Shown: piece by piece, positions 15,431 through 23,655 of the stretch | Numbering within the stretch: the stretch's first letter is position 1 | Layout of the letters: each line of letters starts with the position of its first letter | NCBI GenBank assembly: GCA_026387315.1 | Contig: JAPLLY010000057.1 | Coordinates: 1-51,821, forward strand | Origin: Candidatus Omnitrophota bacterium | GTDB lineage: Bacteria; Omnitrophota; Gorgyraeia; Gygaellales; Profunditerraquicolaceae | Direction: 5' to 3' | DNA: 51,821 nucleotides | The notes under the pieces: model-generated | What the model saw: only the letters and a program-made list of their open reading frames with translations | Databases searched by the model: none | Told to the model about the DNA's origin: nothing | Program-made: the position numbers and the translations under genes

Positions 15431-16024
15431 ATGATTTCTGACGGGACAAAATTGATTGTGGGTTTAGGGAATCCCGGTTTAATTTATGCCGGAAGCCGGC
15501 ACAATATCGGTTTTGTGGTTTTGAAATTTTTAGCTAGTTCTTTAAAAATTAATTTTAAGAGGGATAGTTCGGTTTCGGCATTAGTGGCTAAGGACAAACT
15601 GCTGGCGCAGGATGTAGTTTTAGCCTTGCCGCAGACTTATATGAATTTAAGCGGTATAGCGGTTGCAGCCTTGCTTAAGAAATTTAAAGTTAACCCGAAA
15701 GATCTTTTAGTAGTTTGTGATGATTTAGATTTAGAATTGGGTAAAATGAAGATTCGCCCGCAGGGCTCAAGCGGCGGGCAGCGCGGCCTAGAATCGATCA
15801 TTGAGCGCTTGGGAACGCGGGATTTTGGACGTTTGCGTATCGGAATTGGACGGCCAAAAAGTTCAGTTGATGCCTCAAAGTATGTTCTTTCGGGTTTTTT
15901 ACGTAAGGAGAAAGCAGCCGTCAAACAGATAAAAGAAGATGCCGTTAGCTGCTGCCTGAGCTGGGTAAAAAATGGCATAGCGCAAACGATGAATACATTT
16001 AACCTAAGGAGTAGAAATGAATAA
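15431..16024 (+). CDS. pth: Peptidyl-tRNA hydrolase
   Basis: Pth frees tRNA from peptidyl-tRNA dropped by stalled ribosomes. KLIVGLGNPG near the start, the catalytic histidine in SRHNIGF, and VVCDDLDLELGKMKIRPQGSSGGQRGLESI are all family hallmarks. I place the start at the ATG at 15431, which gives 197 residues, a normal length, with AGGAA nine bases upstream. An in-frame start 48 bases earlier would overlap rplY and add an unusual basic extension. The end overlaps rpsF by eight bases. Confidence 0.94.
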   Translation: MISDGTKLIVGLGNPGLIYAGSRHNIGFVVLKFLASSLKINFKRDSSVSALVAKDKLLAQDVVLALPQTYMNLSGIAVAALLKKFKVNPKDLLVVCDDLDLELGKMKIRPQGSSGGQRGLESIIERLGTRDFGRLRIGIGRPKSSVDASKYVLSGFLRKEKAAVKQIKEDAVSCCLSWVKNGIAQTMNTFNLRSRNE

Positions 16025-16307
16025 GTATGAAGCGATGGTAATTATTAAGCCCGGCTTATCCGATGAAGATAAGAAAACGTTATTTAAGCAGCTCAATGAT
16101 GCGATAATTAAGAATAGCGGCCAGATTACTCAGTCAGGAGTCTGGGCGGAAAGGCGTAAATTATATTTTCCGATTAATAAATTTATGGAAGGGATTTATT
16201 ATTTGGCGGCTTTTAGCGCGCCGGCAGCGGCGATTAAAGAAATACGCGGCACTTACAAGCTTAATGAAAATATCTTAAGAGTCCTGTTTACGCGTATGGA
16301 TATCTAA
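16017..16307 (+). CDS. rpsF: Ribosomal protein bS6
   Basis: A 96-residue bS6, start MNKYEAMVIIKPGLSDED, with the conserved WAERRKLYFPINKFMEGIYYLAAF middle and NENILRVLFTRMD end. It binds uS15 and bS18 on the platform of the small subunit. The AAGGAG site is six bases before the ATG, inside the end of pth. It opens the conserved rpsF-ssb-rpsR-rplI-dnaB run. Confidence 0.96.
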   Translation: MNKYEAMVIIKPGLSDEDKKTLFKQLNDAIIKNSGQITQSGVWAERRKLYFPINKFMEGIYYLAAFSAPAAAIKEIRGTYKLNENILRVLFTRMDI

Positions 16308-16329
16308 ACCTGTTTTTTAAAGACCTGAT

Positions 16330-16374
16330 GTAGACCTACGCGGTCTACATCAAATGTAGACCGCGTAGGTCTAC
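16330..16374. repeat. Family B palindrome with CAA loop
   Basis: Perfect 21-bp arms around a CAA centre, between rpsF and ssb. The arm sequence is the same as at 13507, 14595 and 26687. Confidence 0.92.
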
Positions 16375-16395
16375 AGCGGTAGACAAGGAGGTTAT

Positions 16396-16851
16396 ATGGC
16401 TAGTTATAATAAAGTATTATTGATGGGCAATCTTACCAAGGACCCGGAGTTGCGTTATACTTCGGCCGGCATGGCGGTGGCTAATTTACGCTTGGCGGTA
16501 AATCGTAAATACCGCACTAAAGATCAAGAATTAAAAGAAGAGGTTTGTTTCATCACCGCGGTGGTTTGGAATAAACAAGCAGAAACATGCAACCAGTATT
16601 TACATAAAGGAAGCAGCCTTTTTGTTGAGGGCCGGCTGCAGTCGCGTTCCTGGGAGGACGCTGCCGGTGCCAAGCGCTCGGTAATTGAAGTGCGGGCGGA
16701 ACGTGTGCAATTTATGGGTTCTGGGGGCCAAGCTAAGCCGTCCAGCCCGGTTAGCCCGGCGCAGCCTGAGGTATTAGCTGAGGAGCCAACAAGCAGTGAA
16801 TCAACCTGGTTAGCAGAAAGCGAGGATGAGCCCCGCTCTTCCGATGAATAA
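16396..16851 (+). CDS. ssb: Single-stranded DNA-binding protein
   Basis: A 151-residue SSB with an OB fold in residues 1-110 (NKVLLMGNLTKDPELRYTSAGMAVANLRLAVNR and FVEGRLQSRSWEDAAGAKR). A proline- and serine-rich linker follows. AAGGAGG lies seven bases before the ATG. The C-terminus ends EDEPRSSDE and lacks the usual hydrophobic DDDIPF tip through which SSB recruits partner enzymes, although it is acidic. I see no frameshift that would restore such a tip. Confidence 0.95.
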   Translation: MASYNKVLLMGNLTKDPELRYTSAGMAVANLRLAVNRKYRTKDQELKEEVCFITAVVWNKQAETCNQYLHKGSSLFVEGRLQSRSWEDAAGAKRSVIEVRAERVQFMGSGGQAKPSSPVSPAQPEVLAEEPTSSESTWLAESEDEPRSSDE

Positions 16852-16926
16852 TTAATTTAATATGTATATAATATAGAGGATAGGGTAATGGGAATTATAT
16901 AATTAGAATAAAAGAGGAAGGGCGGG

Positions 16927-17211
16927 GTGAAGCACATGAAGGTTAAAACCAGAGGTTTTGGCAAGGACAAAAAGATTATTAAGAAAAAAAAGGACGCGCT
17001 GGGCCCGGTAAGAAAAAGATTCTGCCGATTTTGCGCGGATAAGTTAGGCAGTATTGATTATAAGGATATCAAGAGGTTAGAGGTTTTCATAACTGAGAAG
17101 GGTAAAATCAATGCCAGCCGTTTTTCCGGTAATTGCGCTAAGCATCAGAGGAGAATTAAGGGGCTGATTAAGAAGGCTAGATTTTTATCCCTGCTTCCTT
17201 ATACCCGATAA
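16927..17211 (+). CDS. rpsR: Ribosomal protein bS18, zinc-binding form
   Basis: A 94-residue bS18. [33 protein letters not shown] is the core; CRFC plus NCAKH give a four-ligand zinc site as in zinc-dependent bS18. [20 protein letters not shown] is the usual ending. The GTG at 16927 has GAGGAAG six bases upstream, better placed than for the ATG at 16936, so the protein probably starts VKHMKVK with a basic extension. Confidence 0.94.
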   Translation: MKHMKVKTRGFGKDKKIIKKKKDALGPVRKRFCRFCADKLGSIDYKDIKRLEVFITEKGKINASRFSGNCAKHQRRIKGLIKKARFLSLLPYTR

Positions 17212-17243
17212 ATACTCAAGCCTCCAATAAATAATGTAAAACA

Positions 17244-17279
17244 GGGGACGGTTCTCTTAAAAAAAAGAGAACCGTCCCC
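17244..17279. repeat. Family A palindrome
   Basis: GGGGACGGTTCTCTT and its complement around a short A-run, between rpsR and rplI. Confidence 0.9.
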
Positions 17280-17292
17280 GCGATTTAAAAAA

Positions 17293-17320
17293 GAAGGTGC
17301 GGGGTGGATCCCGCACCTTC
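17293..17320. repeat. Family C palindrome before rplI
   Basis: GAAGGTGCGGG pairs with CCCGCACCTTC around GTGGAT. A further direct copy of GAAGGTGCGGG at 17370-17380 abuts the rplI start codon. Confidence 0.88.
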
Positions 17321-17321
17321 T

Positions 17322-17380
17322 GAATATTCAACTATTAAAGCCATACGGTTTAATAAGTGAAATAAAAAAGAAGGTGCGGG
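17322..17380 (+). repeat. Second copy of the prs/rplI leader
   Basis: This is nearly the same sequence as 13551-13606 before prs. It ends in GAAGGTGCGGG, which provides the only purine-rich site before rplI. Confidence 0.8.
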
Positions 17381-17824
17381 ATGGAAGTAATTTTAAATAA
17401 AGACGTGGAAAAGATCGGCCGGGCAGGCACGGTGGTTTGCGTTAAAGAGGGGTTTGCCAGGAATTTTCTTTTTCCGCGTAACTTGGCTAAGCCGGCTACG
17501 GCCAGCAGCCTTAAAAAATTAGAGCAAGACCAACTTGCTCGATTCGCTCAATCCGCTAAAATTAAAGAGGAGTCGGAGTTAGTTAAGCAGCGCTTAAGTA
17601 CGCTGGCTTTAACCATCCCCGCGTTAACTCAAGGTGAAGAAAAGTTATATGGCAGTATTCACGCACTTGAAATAGCTGAAGCCTTAAAGGCGGAAGGTTT
17701 TTTCATTGATAAGAGTATTATTGATTTGGTTGAGCCGATAAAATCTTTAGGAATTTACCAGATACCGGTGAAACTGCATCCGGATGTAATTGCCACGGTA
17801 AAGCTGTGGGTAGTGAAGAAGTAG
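17381..17824 (+). CDS. rplI: Ribosomal protein bL9
   Basis: A 147-residue bL9 with the N-terminal RNA-binding domain (MEVILNKDVEKIGRAGTVVCVKEGFARNFLFPRNLA), the long central helix, and a C-terminal domain with GEEKLYGSI. It sits near the L1 stalk of the large subunit. The start codon directly follows an arm of a family C repeat, so this repeat provides its ribosome-binding context. Confidence 0.96.
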   Translation: MEVILNKDVEKIGRAGTVVCVKEGFARNFLFPRNLAKPATASSLKKLEQDQLARFAQSAKIKEESELVKQRLSTLALTIPALTQGEEKLYGSIHALEIAEALKAEGFFIDKSIIDLVEPIKSLGIYQIPVKLHPDVIATVKLWVVKK

Positions 17825-17839
17825 CTCAAAAAGCCACCA

Positions 17840-17874
17840 TAAGCTGTAAGTTGTAAGCTATAAGCTATAAGCTA
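17840..17874 (+). repeat. Heptanucleotide tandem repeat before dnaB
   Basis: Five units of TAAGCTA/TAAGCTG/TAAGTTG in a row, the last three identical, ending 12 bases before the dnaB start. No ribosome-binding site separates it from dnaB. Confidence 0.8.
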
Positions 17875-17886
17875 TAAAATTAAAAT

Positions 17887-19227
17887 ATGGCCAAAGACTT
17901 AATTTTAGATAAGCTTCCCCCGCAAAATCTTGACGCGGAGATGGCGGTATTGGGATCTATGCTGCTGGATGAAGAAGCAGTTTCAATTTCTGCTGAGAAA
18001 TTGGATGCTGCCTGTTTTTATAAAGATACCCACCGTAAGATATTCCAGGCAATCAGTGATCTTTATAATGCCAATAAAGCCGTGGATTTAATTACTCTGG
18101 CTGATGTTTTAAGGATGGATGGCGCGTTGGATGAGATAGGCGGGGCAAGCTATCTAACCTCTTTGGCCAATGCCGTTCCCACCGCGGCTAATATTAATCA
18201 CTATGCCGGAATTGTGCGTGAAAAATATATTTTAAGAACTTTAATCAATAACTCTACTAAAATCATTACTGTTTGCCATGAGAGCCAAGGAAATATCACT
18301 GAAGTTGTGGATACCGCTGAGAAGCTTATCTTTGAGGTCAGCGACCGTAAAAATCAAGGCACCTATTTACAGCTTAAAGAAATTGTTAAGGAAACCATTG
18401 AAACTATTGATAGGCTTTATCAGAATAAGGCGCACGTTACCGGCATACCCACCGGCTATATAGATTTTGATATAAAAACCGCGGGGCTGCAGCCATCAGA
18501 TTTAATTATTATTGCCGGCAGGCCTTCTATGGGCAAAAGCGCTTTTGCTTTAGGGATTGCCGAATATGCCGGAGTAATTGAGAAGGTGCCTATGGCGATC
18601 TTTAGCTTGGAGATGTCTAAAGAGCAATTGGTGCAGAGGATGCTTTGTTCGCACGCGCGGGTGGACGCGCATAAAGTAAGAACAGGGTATTTGGCGACGA
18701 GCGATTGGCCGCGCCTGACCGCGGCTGCCGGAAAGCTCTCGGAGGCGCCGATATTTATTGATGATACTCCGGCGATCTCGGTGATGGAGCTGCGCGCCAG
18801 GGCCCGGCGCTTAAAATCACACCATGGCATAAAATTGATTATTTTAGATTACATGCAGTTAATGCGCGGCTCAGCGATGAATATGGAGAGCAGGCAGCAG
18901 GAGATTTCTGAAATTTCACGCTCTTTAAAAGCTTTGGCCAGAGAGCTAAATGTGCCGGTGATTGCGATTAGCCAATTATCCCGGGCAGTAGAGTCGCGTA
19001 CCGACCATCGGCCGCAACTTTCAGATTTAAGAGAGTCCGGGGCAATTGAACAAGACGCGGATGTGGTGGTGCTGATCTTAAGGGAGGAGTATTACAATCC
19101 TTCCCCGGATAATCAGGGGGTCGCTGAAGCAATTATTGCCAAACAACGTAATGGCCCGGTGGGGTCTTTGAAGTTAGCTTTTATTAAGGAGTTCACCAGG
19201 TTTGATAATTTATCCCGGGTTGAATAA
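17887..19227 (+). CDS. dnaB: Replicative DNA helicase
   Basis: DnaB unwinds DNA at the replication fork as a hexamer. The 446-residue protein has the N-terminal DnaB domain (PPQNLDAEMAVLGSMLLD, about 10-115) and a RecA-like helicase domain with Walker A IIAGRPSMGKSA (near 210-221) and Walker B LIILDYMQLM (near 317). RQQEISEISRSLKALARELNVPVIAISQLSR is the usual downstream motif. It closes the rpsF-dnaB run. No intein is present. Confidence 0.97.
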   Translation: MAKDLILDKLPPQNLDAEMAVLGSMLLDEEAVSISAEKLDAACFYKDTHRKIFQAISDLYNANKAVDLITLADVLRMDGALDEIGGASYLTSLANAVPTAANINHYAGIVREKYILRTLINNSTKIITVCHESQGNITEVVDTAEKLIFEVSDRKNQGTYLQLKEIVKETIETIDRLYQNKAHVTGIPTGYIDFDIKTAGLQPSDLIIIAGRPSMGKSAFALGIAEYAGVIEKVPMAIFSLEMSKEQLVQRMLCSHARVDAHKVRTGYLATSDWPRLTAAAGKLSEAPIFIDDTPAISVMELRARARRLKSHHGIKLIILDYMQLMRGSAMNMESRQQEISEISRSLKALARELNVPVIAISQLSRAVESRTDHRPQLSDLRESGAIEQDADVVVLILREEYYNPSPDNQGVAEAIIAKQRNGPVGSLKLAFIKEFTRFDNLSRVE

Positions 19228-19238
19228 GCAGCGCTTAA

Positions 19239-19259
19239 CCCCAACGCCGGGGGTTGGGG
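19239..19259. terminator. GC-rich hairpin after dnaB
   Basis: CCCCAAC pairs with GTTGGGG around a GCCGGGG loop, just past the dnaB stop. No T-run follows, so it is only a possible transcript end. Confidence 0.35.
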
Positions 19260-19283
19260 GGTTGGATGGGTTGAAAAATTGTA

Positions 19284-19312
19284 TTGATTTGGAGAATATG
19301 TTCTTATATAAT
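19284..19312 (+). promoter_or_regulatory. Promoter of bamA
   Basis: TTGATT at 19284-19289, 17-base spacer, TATAAT at 19307-19312. The bamA ATG is at 19320, seven bases past the -10, so the mRNA would be leaderless or nearly so. Confidence 0.7.
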
Positions 19313-19319
19313 AATTAAA

Positions 19320-21734
19320 ATGCGTAAAGCTATCTTAGTATTCTTAACCGTTTTGTTTTTCTTTAGCGGAATGCCTTTTATTTTCGCTGAGGATGCGCTT
19401 CAGAATCAGGCTGAACAAAAAATAGTTTCTGTGCCTGAAACTGCCCCGGCAGTATTAAAAAATGTTACCGCGATAGAGGTTACGGGCAATAAATCTATCA
19501 GCACCAATGTTATTGCCTCCAAGATGAAGACGCGTATCGGCAGCGCCTATCAAGAGAATATTATTAGCGATGATTTAAAGAGGCTGTATCTATTGGGTTT
19601 TTTTAGCGATATCAAAATCGATACCCAGGATTATAAAGATGGCTTAAAAATCCTGATTACTGTCGTGGAAAGGCCGATTATAGAGAAAATTAGTTTTTCA
19701 GGGATTAATCTTATTACGGCCAAGGATGAGAAATTGAAGCAGCAGCTAAAATCCAAAGAAACACAGTATTTGGATTATCCCGCTCTAGCCGAAGATACGC
19801 GGATATTAAAAACGATGTATGAAAAAATGGGTTATAGCCAGGCGGATATTTCCTATAAAGTGGATGAGAACGCGCAAGCCAATAAAGCAAATATAGTTTT
19901 TACTGTTGCAGAAGGCAGGAAGGTGCGGATTAAAGATATTCTTATCCAGGGTAATCAGGCCTTTTCCGGCGGGCGTATCCTAAAATTGCTTAAGACTAAG
20001 CGCGCCTGGTTTTTTAACGCCGGAGTTTTAAAAGATGAGGTGCTCAAAGAGGACCTCGAGCGGATTAAATCTTTCTATCAGCGGGAAGGCTTTACGGATG
20101 TTACCGTAACTTATGAAGTTAAGCCCGACGCCAAGAAGGCTTACCTGTTATTTATTACGTTTAAAGTTTCTGAAGGTAAAAAATACCTGGTGGGTTCGGT
20201 GATGGTGCGAGGCAACCAAGATGTTACGGAGAAAGAGATTTTAAAAAGTTTGGCCGATTGTATCCCCGGAAAAGTTTTTAGCCAGGAGGCGATGAAAAAA
20301 GATGTAACTGGCATCCAAGGGTTATATTCTGACCGGGGATATATTTCCGCGCAGGTTCAGGAGTCTACTTTGGTCAATACCGATAGCGGACGGGTAGACG
20401 TAACTTATGAGATTATGGAAAACCAGGTTGTTTACGTGGATAAAATTAAAATCCGGGGTAATATTAAAACCAGGGATTTGGTAATCCGCAGGGAAATGAG
20501 GATTCATCCCGGAGAGAAATTTGACGGAGAGAAATTACGCCGGAGCAAGGAAAGATTACAGAATTTAGGATTCTTTAAAGATCCGCAGCGGGATGGCGAG
20601 GAAGGCGTGAGCTATGATACTGAGGAGACGAATGATCCGGCTAAAAAGAATTTAGTGGTGGATGTCAAAGAAACTAAGACCGGAGCTTTTAGTTTTGGCG
20701 GCGGCTATAGCACAGTGGACCAATTTGTAGGTTTTGTGGAGGTTGAGCAGAAGAATTTTGATTGGAGGAATTGGCCTTATTTTACCGGAGCTGGACAAAG
20801 TTTGAAGCTGCGCGCTTCCATCGGCAGCTTAAGTCAGGGTTATGAGTTGAGTTTTATAGAGCCATGGATGTTTGATTATCCGGTTGCTTTCGGGTTTGAT
20901 TTATACCGCCGTACGCATACGCGCGATACTGAATCAGGATATGGATATGATGAAGCAGTGACCGGAGGGGATTTGCGTTTAGGTAAGGAGCTATCTGAAT
21001 ATTTAAGAGGTGATCTTATCTATCGGCTGGATCAGATAAAGATTAGCAATCCTACAGACGACGCTTCCCAGGATTTAAAGAATGAGGTAGGCACGAATGT
21101 AATTAGCGTTATTTCTCCCAGCTTTACCTATGATTCCCGGGATAATATTTTTAATACTCGAAAAGGAGATTACTTTACCGCGGCTTTTGATTTTGCCGGC
21201 TTGGGCGGAGATAAAAATTACACGAAATTTTTTGGCCGAGCGTCGCATTATTTCCCGATGCCGCGCGGCGCTGTGCTGGAGGTAAGAGGCAGGTTGGGGT
21301 TGGCGCAGCCGTATGGCAACACGGAAAAATTACCTATTTATGAGAGATTTTTTGCCGGCGGAGCTTATACGATTAGGGGCTACGAGGAGAGAGGAGTTGG
21401 CCCGGTTGATAAGACATCTAAAGATCCTTTAGGTGGAGCATCGATGGTGGTAGGCAATATTGAATATACTTATCCGTTATTTAGCTTTTTGAAGGTGGCG
21501 GCATTCTATGATGTTGGTAATGTTTGGGAAAAATTGGGGGATATTTTTTCCTCTAAAGATACAAGTGACCCGATTAATACCGGAGGTTTTAAATCGGGCG
21601 TAGGTATAGGTTTACGGATTAATACTCCAATTGGCCCGATCATGCTGGATTATGGTATACCGATGGATAAAGCATCTGGCGAGGATACTAAGAAGAGCGG
21701 GCGATTCTATTTCAGCGCCAGCCACGGATTCTAA
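19320..21734 (+). CDS. bamA: Outer membrane protein assembly factor BamA
   Basis: BamA inserts beta-barrel proteins into the outer membrane. The 804-residue protein has a signal peptide (MRKAILVFLTVLFFFSGMPFIFA), about five POTRA domains (residues about 45-430), and a C-terminal barrel with the conserved loop motif (IRGYEERGVGP near 695) and an aromatic C-terminal residue (SASHGF). I prefer the ATG at 19320 since it starts a clean signal peptide; a TTG 36 bases upstream coincides with the -35. It heads the bamA-ompH-lpxD-lpxC/fabZ-lpxA-lpxI envelope cluster. Confidence 0.95.
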   Translation: MRKAILVFLTVLFFFSGMPFIFAEDALQNQAEQKIVSVPETAPAVLKNVTAIEVTGNKSISTNVIASKMKTRIGSAYQENIISDDLKRLYLLGFFSDIKIDTQDYKDGLKILITVVERPIIEKISFSGINLITAKDEKLKQQLKSKETQYLDYPALAEDTRILKTMYEKMGYSQADISYKVDENAQANKANIVFTVAEGRKVRIKDILIQGNQAFSGGRILKLLKTKRAWFFNAGVLKDEVLKEDLERIKSFYQREGFTDVTVTYEVKPDAKKAYLLFITFKVSEGKKYLVGSVMVRGNQDVTEKEILKSLADCIPGKVFSQEAMKKDVTGIQGLYSDRGYISAQVQESTLVNTDSGRVDVTYEIMENQVVYVDKIKIRGNIKTRDLVIRREMRIHPGEKFDGEKLRRSKERLQNLGFFKDPQRDGEEGVSYDTEETNDPAKKNLVVDVKETKTGAFSFGGGYSTVDQFVGFVEVEQKNFDWRNWPYFTGAGQSLKLRASIGSLSQGYELSFIEPWMFDYPVAFGFDLYRRTHTRDTESGYGYDEAVTGGDLRLGKELSEYLRGDLIYRLDQIKISNPTDDASQDLKNEVGTNVISVISPSFTYDSRDNIFNTRKGDYFTAAFDFAGLGGDKNYTKFFGRASHYFPMPRGAVLEVRGRLGLAQPYGNTEKLPIYERFFAGGAYTIRGYEERGVGPVDKTSKDPLGGASMVVGNIEYTYPLFSFLKVAAFYDVGNVWEKLGDIFSSKDTSDPINTGGFKSGVGIGLRINTPIGPIMLDYGIPMDKASGEDTKKSGRFYFSASHGF

Positions 21735-21749
21735 TAAAATAAAAAACAA

Positions 21750-21782
21750 GGGGACGGTTCTGGGATTCCTAGAACCGTCCCC
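21750..21782. repeat. Family A palindrome
   Basis: GGGGACGGTTCT and AGAACCGTCCCC around GGGATTCCT, between bamA and ompH. Confidence 0.9.
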
Positions 21783-21811
21783 TGGATTCTCAAAAAAAGG
21801 AGGGAATGGAA

Positions 21812-22324
21812 ATGAAAAAAACAGCAGTAGTTTTAAGCGGGGTAATTTTTAGTTTAGGTTTATTTTTAGGGATTGCGCAGGCCGCGGATAAGTTCGCTTA
21901 TATTGATTTAAGCCGTACTTTTAGCGAATATAGTAAAACCAAAGGATATGACAAGGCGTTAAGTGATAAAGAAAAGGCCTATACCGAAGAGCGGGATAAA
22001 AAAGTCGCGGATTTAAAAGCTTTTCAAGATAAAGTAAGTTTGCTTAATGATAAAGAAAGAGAAGCCAAGGGGCCTGAGCTTCAGTCCAAGGTAAAAGAAT
22101 TTCAGGATTATGACCGCCAGAAGCAGGCGGATTTACGTAAAGAGCAGGATGAAAGAATGAAGGAAATCCTTAAAGATATTGAGGAAGCGGTGAAGAAATA
22201 TTCCGAGAAACAAGGATATACCCTGGTGTTTAATGACCGGGTATTGGTTTATCAGACCAAGAGTATGGAAATTACCAGCCAGATTATTGCTGTTTTAAAT
22301 GCTGGTGGCAGCGGGAAGAAATAA
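21812..22324 (+). CDS. OmpH/Skp-family periplasmic chaperone
   Basis: A 170-residue protein with a signal peptide (MKKTAVVLSGVIFSLGLFLGIAQAA), then KFAYIDLSRTFSEYSKTKGYDKALSDKEK and a long charged coiled coil (about 55-140), the Skp tentacle pattern. Skp-type chaperones carry unfolded barrel proteins across the periplasm, consistent with its place between bamA and lpxD. The ATG at 21812 has AGGAGGG seven bases upstream, while the ATG at 21806 is too close to it. Confidence 0.9.
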   Translation: MKKTAVVLSGVIFSLGLFLGIAQAADKFAYIDLSRTFSEYSKTKGYDKALSDKEKAYTEERDKKVADLKAFQDKVSLLNDKEREAKGPELQSKVKEFQDYDRQKQADLRKEQDERMKEILKDIEEAVKKYSEKQGYTLVFNDRVLVYQTKSMEITSQIIAVLNAGGSGKK

Positions 22325-22337
22325 GCCTTAGAATAAA

Positions 22338-22403
22338 GGGGACGGTTCTCTTTTTTCTAAAAGAAAAAAGAGAACCGTCCCCGAGATTTTAAAATTCGTC
22401 CCC
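22338..22403. repeat. Family A palindrome plus a half copy
   Basis: A full stem (22338-22382) with 20-base arms is followed by a repeated CGTCCCCGAGATT half unit at 22397-22410, between ompH and lpxD. Confidence 0.88.
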
Positions 22404-22430
22404 GAGATTCTAAAATAATTCGCTCATTAA

Positions 22431-23498
22431 ATGCAAAAGACCCTAAAAGAAATAGCCAAACTTATTGACGGAGAGGTTATCGGTAACGGGGACACCTTGA
22501 TTACCGGAGCCTCCGGAATCAAAGAGGCAGCCGAAGGGGATATTACTTTTCTGGCTAATTCCAAGTATAGCCCGTTGATGGATAAAACCCGCGCCGCGGC
22601 GATTATTACCTCTAGCGGCGCGCAAGGAACGGCTAAACCGATTATTTTAACCCAGAACCCTTCTTTGGCTTTTATCAAAATTATTTCTATGTTTACGCCT
22701 CTTGATGCCGGGCATCCTAGCGGCATACACCATACTGCTGTTATGGGCAAGCATGTTTCTTTGGGTAAAGACGTAACGCTCGGAGCTTATTGCGTTATCG
22801 GGGATAATGTCACCATCGGGGATAATGTAATAATTTACGCCGGCTGTTATATCGGCCACCACACAAAAATAGGCAGCCGGACATTAATTTATCCGCATGT
22901 TTCCATACGTGAACGGATCAGTATCGGCAGGGGCGTAATTATTCATTCCGGAGCAGTGATTGGTTCTGATGGTTTTGGATTTATTACGATTAAAGGGGCG
23001 CATCATAAAATTCCTCAGGTGGGGATAGTTCAAATTGATGATGATGTGGAGATTGGGGCTAATGTTACCATTGACCGGGCGCGTTTTGATAAAACGGTTA
23101 TTGGCCGCGGTACTAAAATTGATAACCTGGTGCAGATTGCTCATAATGTGATCATCGGCCAGAACGCTCTGATTGTCGCTCAGGTGGGTATCGCCGGCAC
23201 CGTGATTATTGGCAATAATGTAACCTTAGGCGGCCAGGCGGGATTAGTCGGGCACATTACTATCGGGGATAACGCCATTGTGACGGGCCAATCCGGAGTG
23301 GCTAAGTCCGTCCCGGCGGATACGATGGTTTCGGGTTATCCGGCCAGGCCTTTTATGACTACTCAGAGAGTTAACGCCAGCTTACAAAACTTGCCTAAAC
23401 TATTTAATCAGGTTAAGGAACTAAAGAAAAGGATTGAAGAATTTGAAATAAGGGATAATGTCAAAAGTTCTATGAAGAATAAGCATAACTCGGGATAA
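22431..23498 (+). CDS. lpxD: UDP-3-O-acyl-glucosamine N-acyltransferase
   Basis: LpxD adds the second acyl chain in lipid A synthesis. The 355-residue protein has the N-terminal uridine-binding domain (about 1-100, [16 protein letters not shown]), a left-handed beta-helix of hexapeptide repeats, and GSDGFGF near residue 183, the family signature. The catalytic histidine lies in [13 protein letters not shown] short C-terminal coiled helix follows. No ribosome-binding site is visible before the ATG. A family A repeat separates it from ompH. Confidence 0.95.
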   Translation: MQKTLKEIAKLIDGEVIGNGDTLITGASGIKEAAEGDITFLANSKYSPLMDKTRAAAIITSSGAQGTAKPIILTQNPSLAFIKIISMFTPLDAGHPSGIHHTAVMGKHVSLGKDVTLGAYCVIGDNVTIGDNVIIYAGCYIGHHTKIGSRTLIYPHVSIRERISIGRGVIIHSGAVIGSDGFGFITIKGAHHKIPQVGIVQIDDDVEIGANVTIDRARFDKTVIGRGTKIDNLVQIAHNVIIGQNALIVAQVGIAGTVIIGNNVTLGGQAGLVGHITIGDNAIVTGQSGVAKSVPADTMVSGYPARPFMTTQRVNASLQNLPKLFNQVKELKKRIEEFEIRDNVKSSMKNKHNSG

Positions 23499-23520
23499 AG
23501 ATATGTAAGATTTTAGATAA

Positions 23521-23617
23521 ATTCCCCTCCCCTGGTGGGAGGGGCTAGGGGTGGGGGGATTGCCGGGCATTTAAAATCCCCCCCCTCCCTAACCCTCCCC
23601 ACAAGGGGGAGGGGAAT
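23521..23617. repeat. CCCCTCCC-type long inverted repeat
   Basis: ATTCCCCTCCCC at 23521 and GGGGAGGGGAAT at 23606-23617 end an imperfect 97-bp palindrome, with CTAGGGGTGGGGGGAT paired to the middle. Related truncated units are at about 38812 and 40043 in the island. Confidence 0.85.
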
Positions 23618-23655
23618 CCGTTTGACAGAACGAGATAAGGTTAAAGGATAAATAA

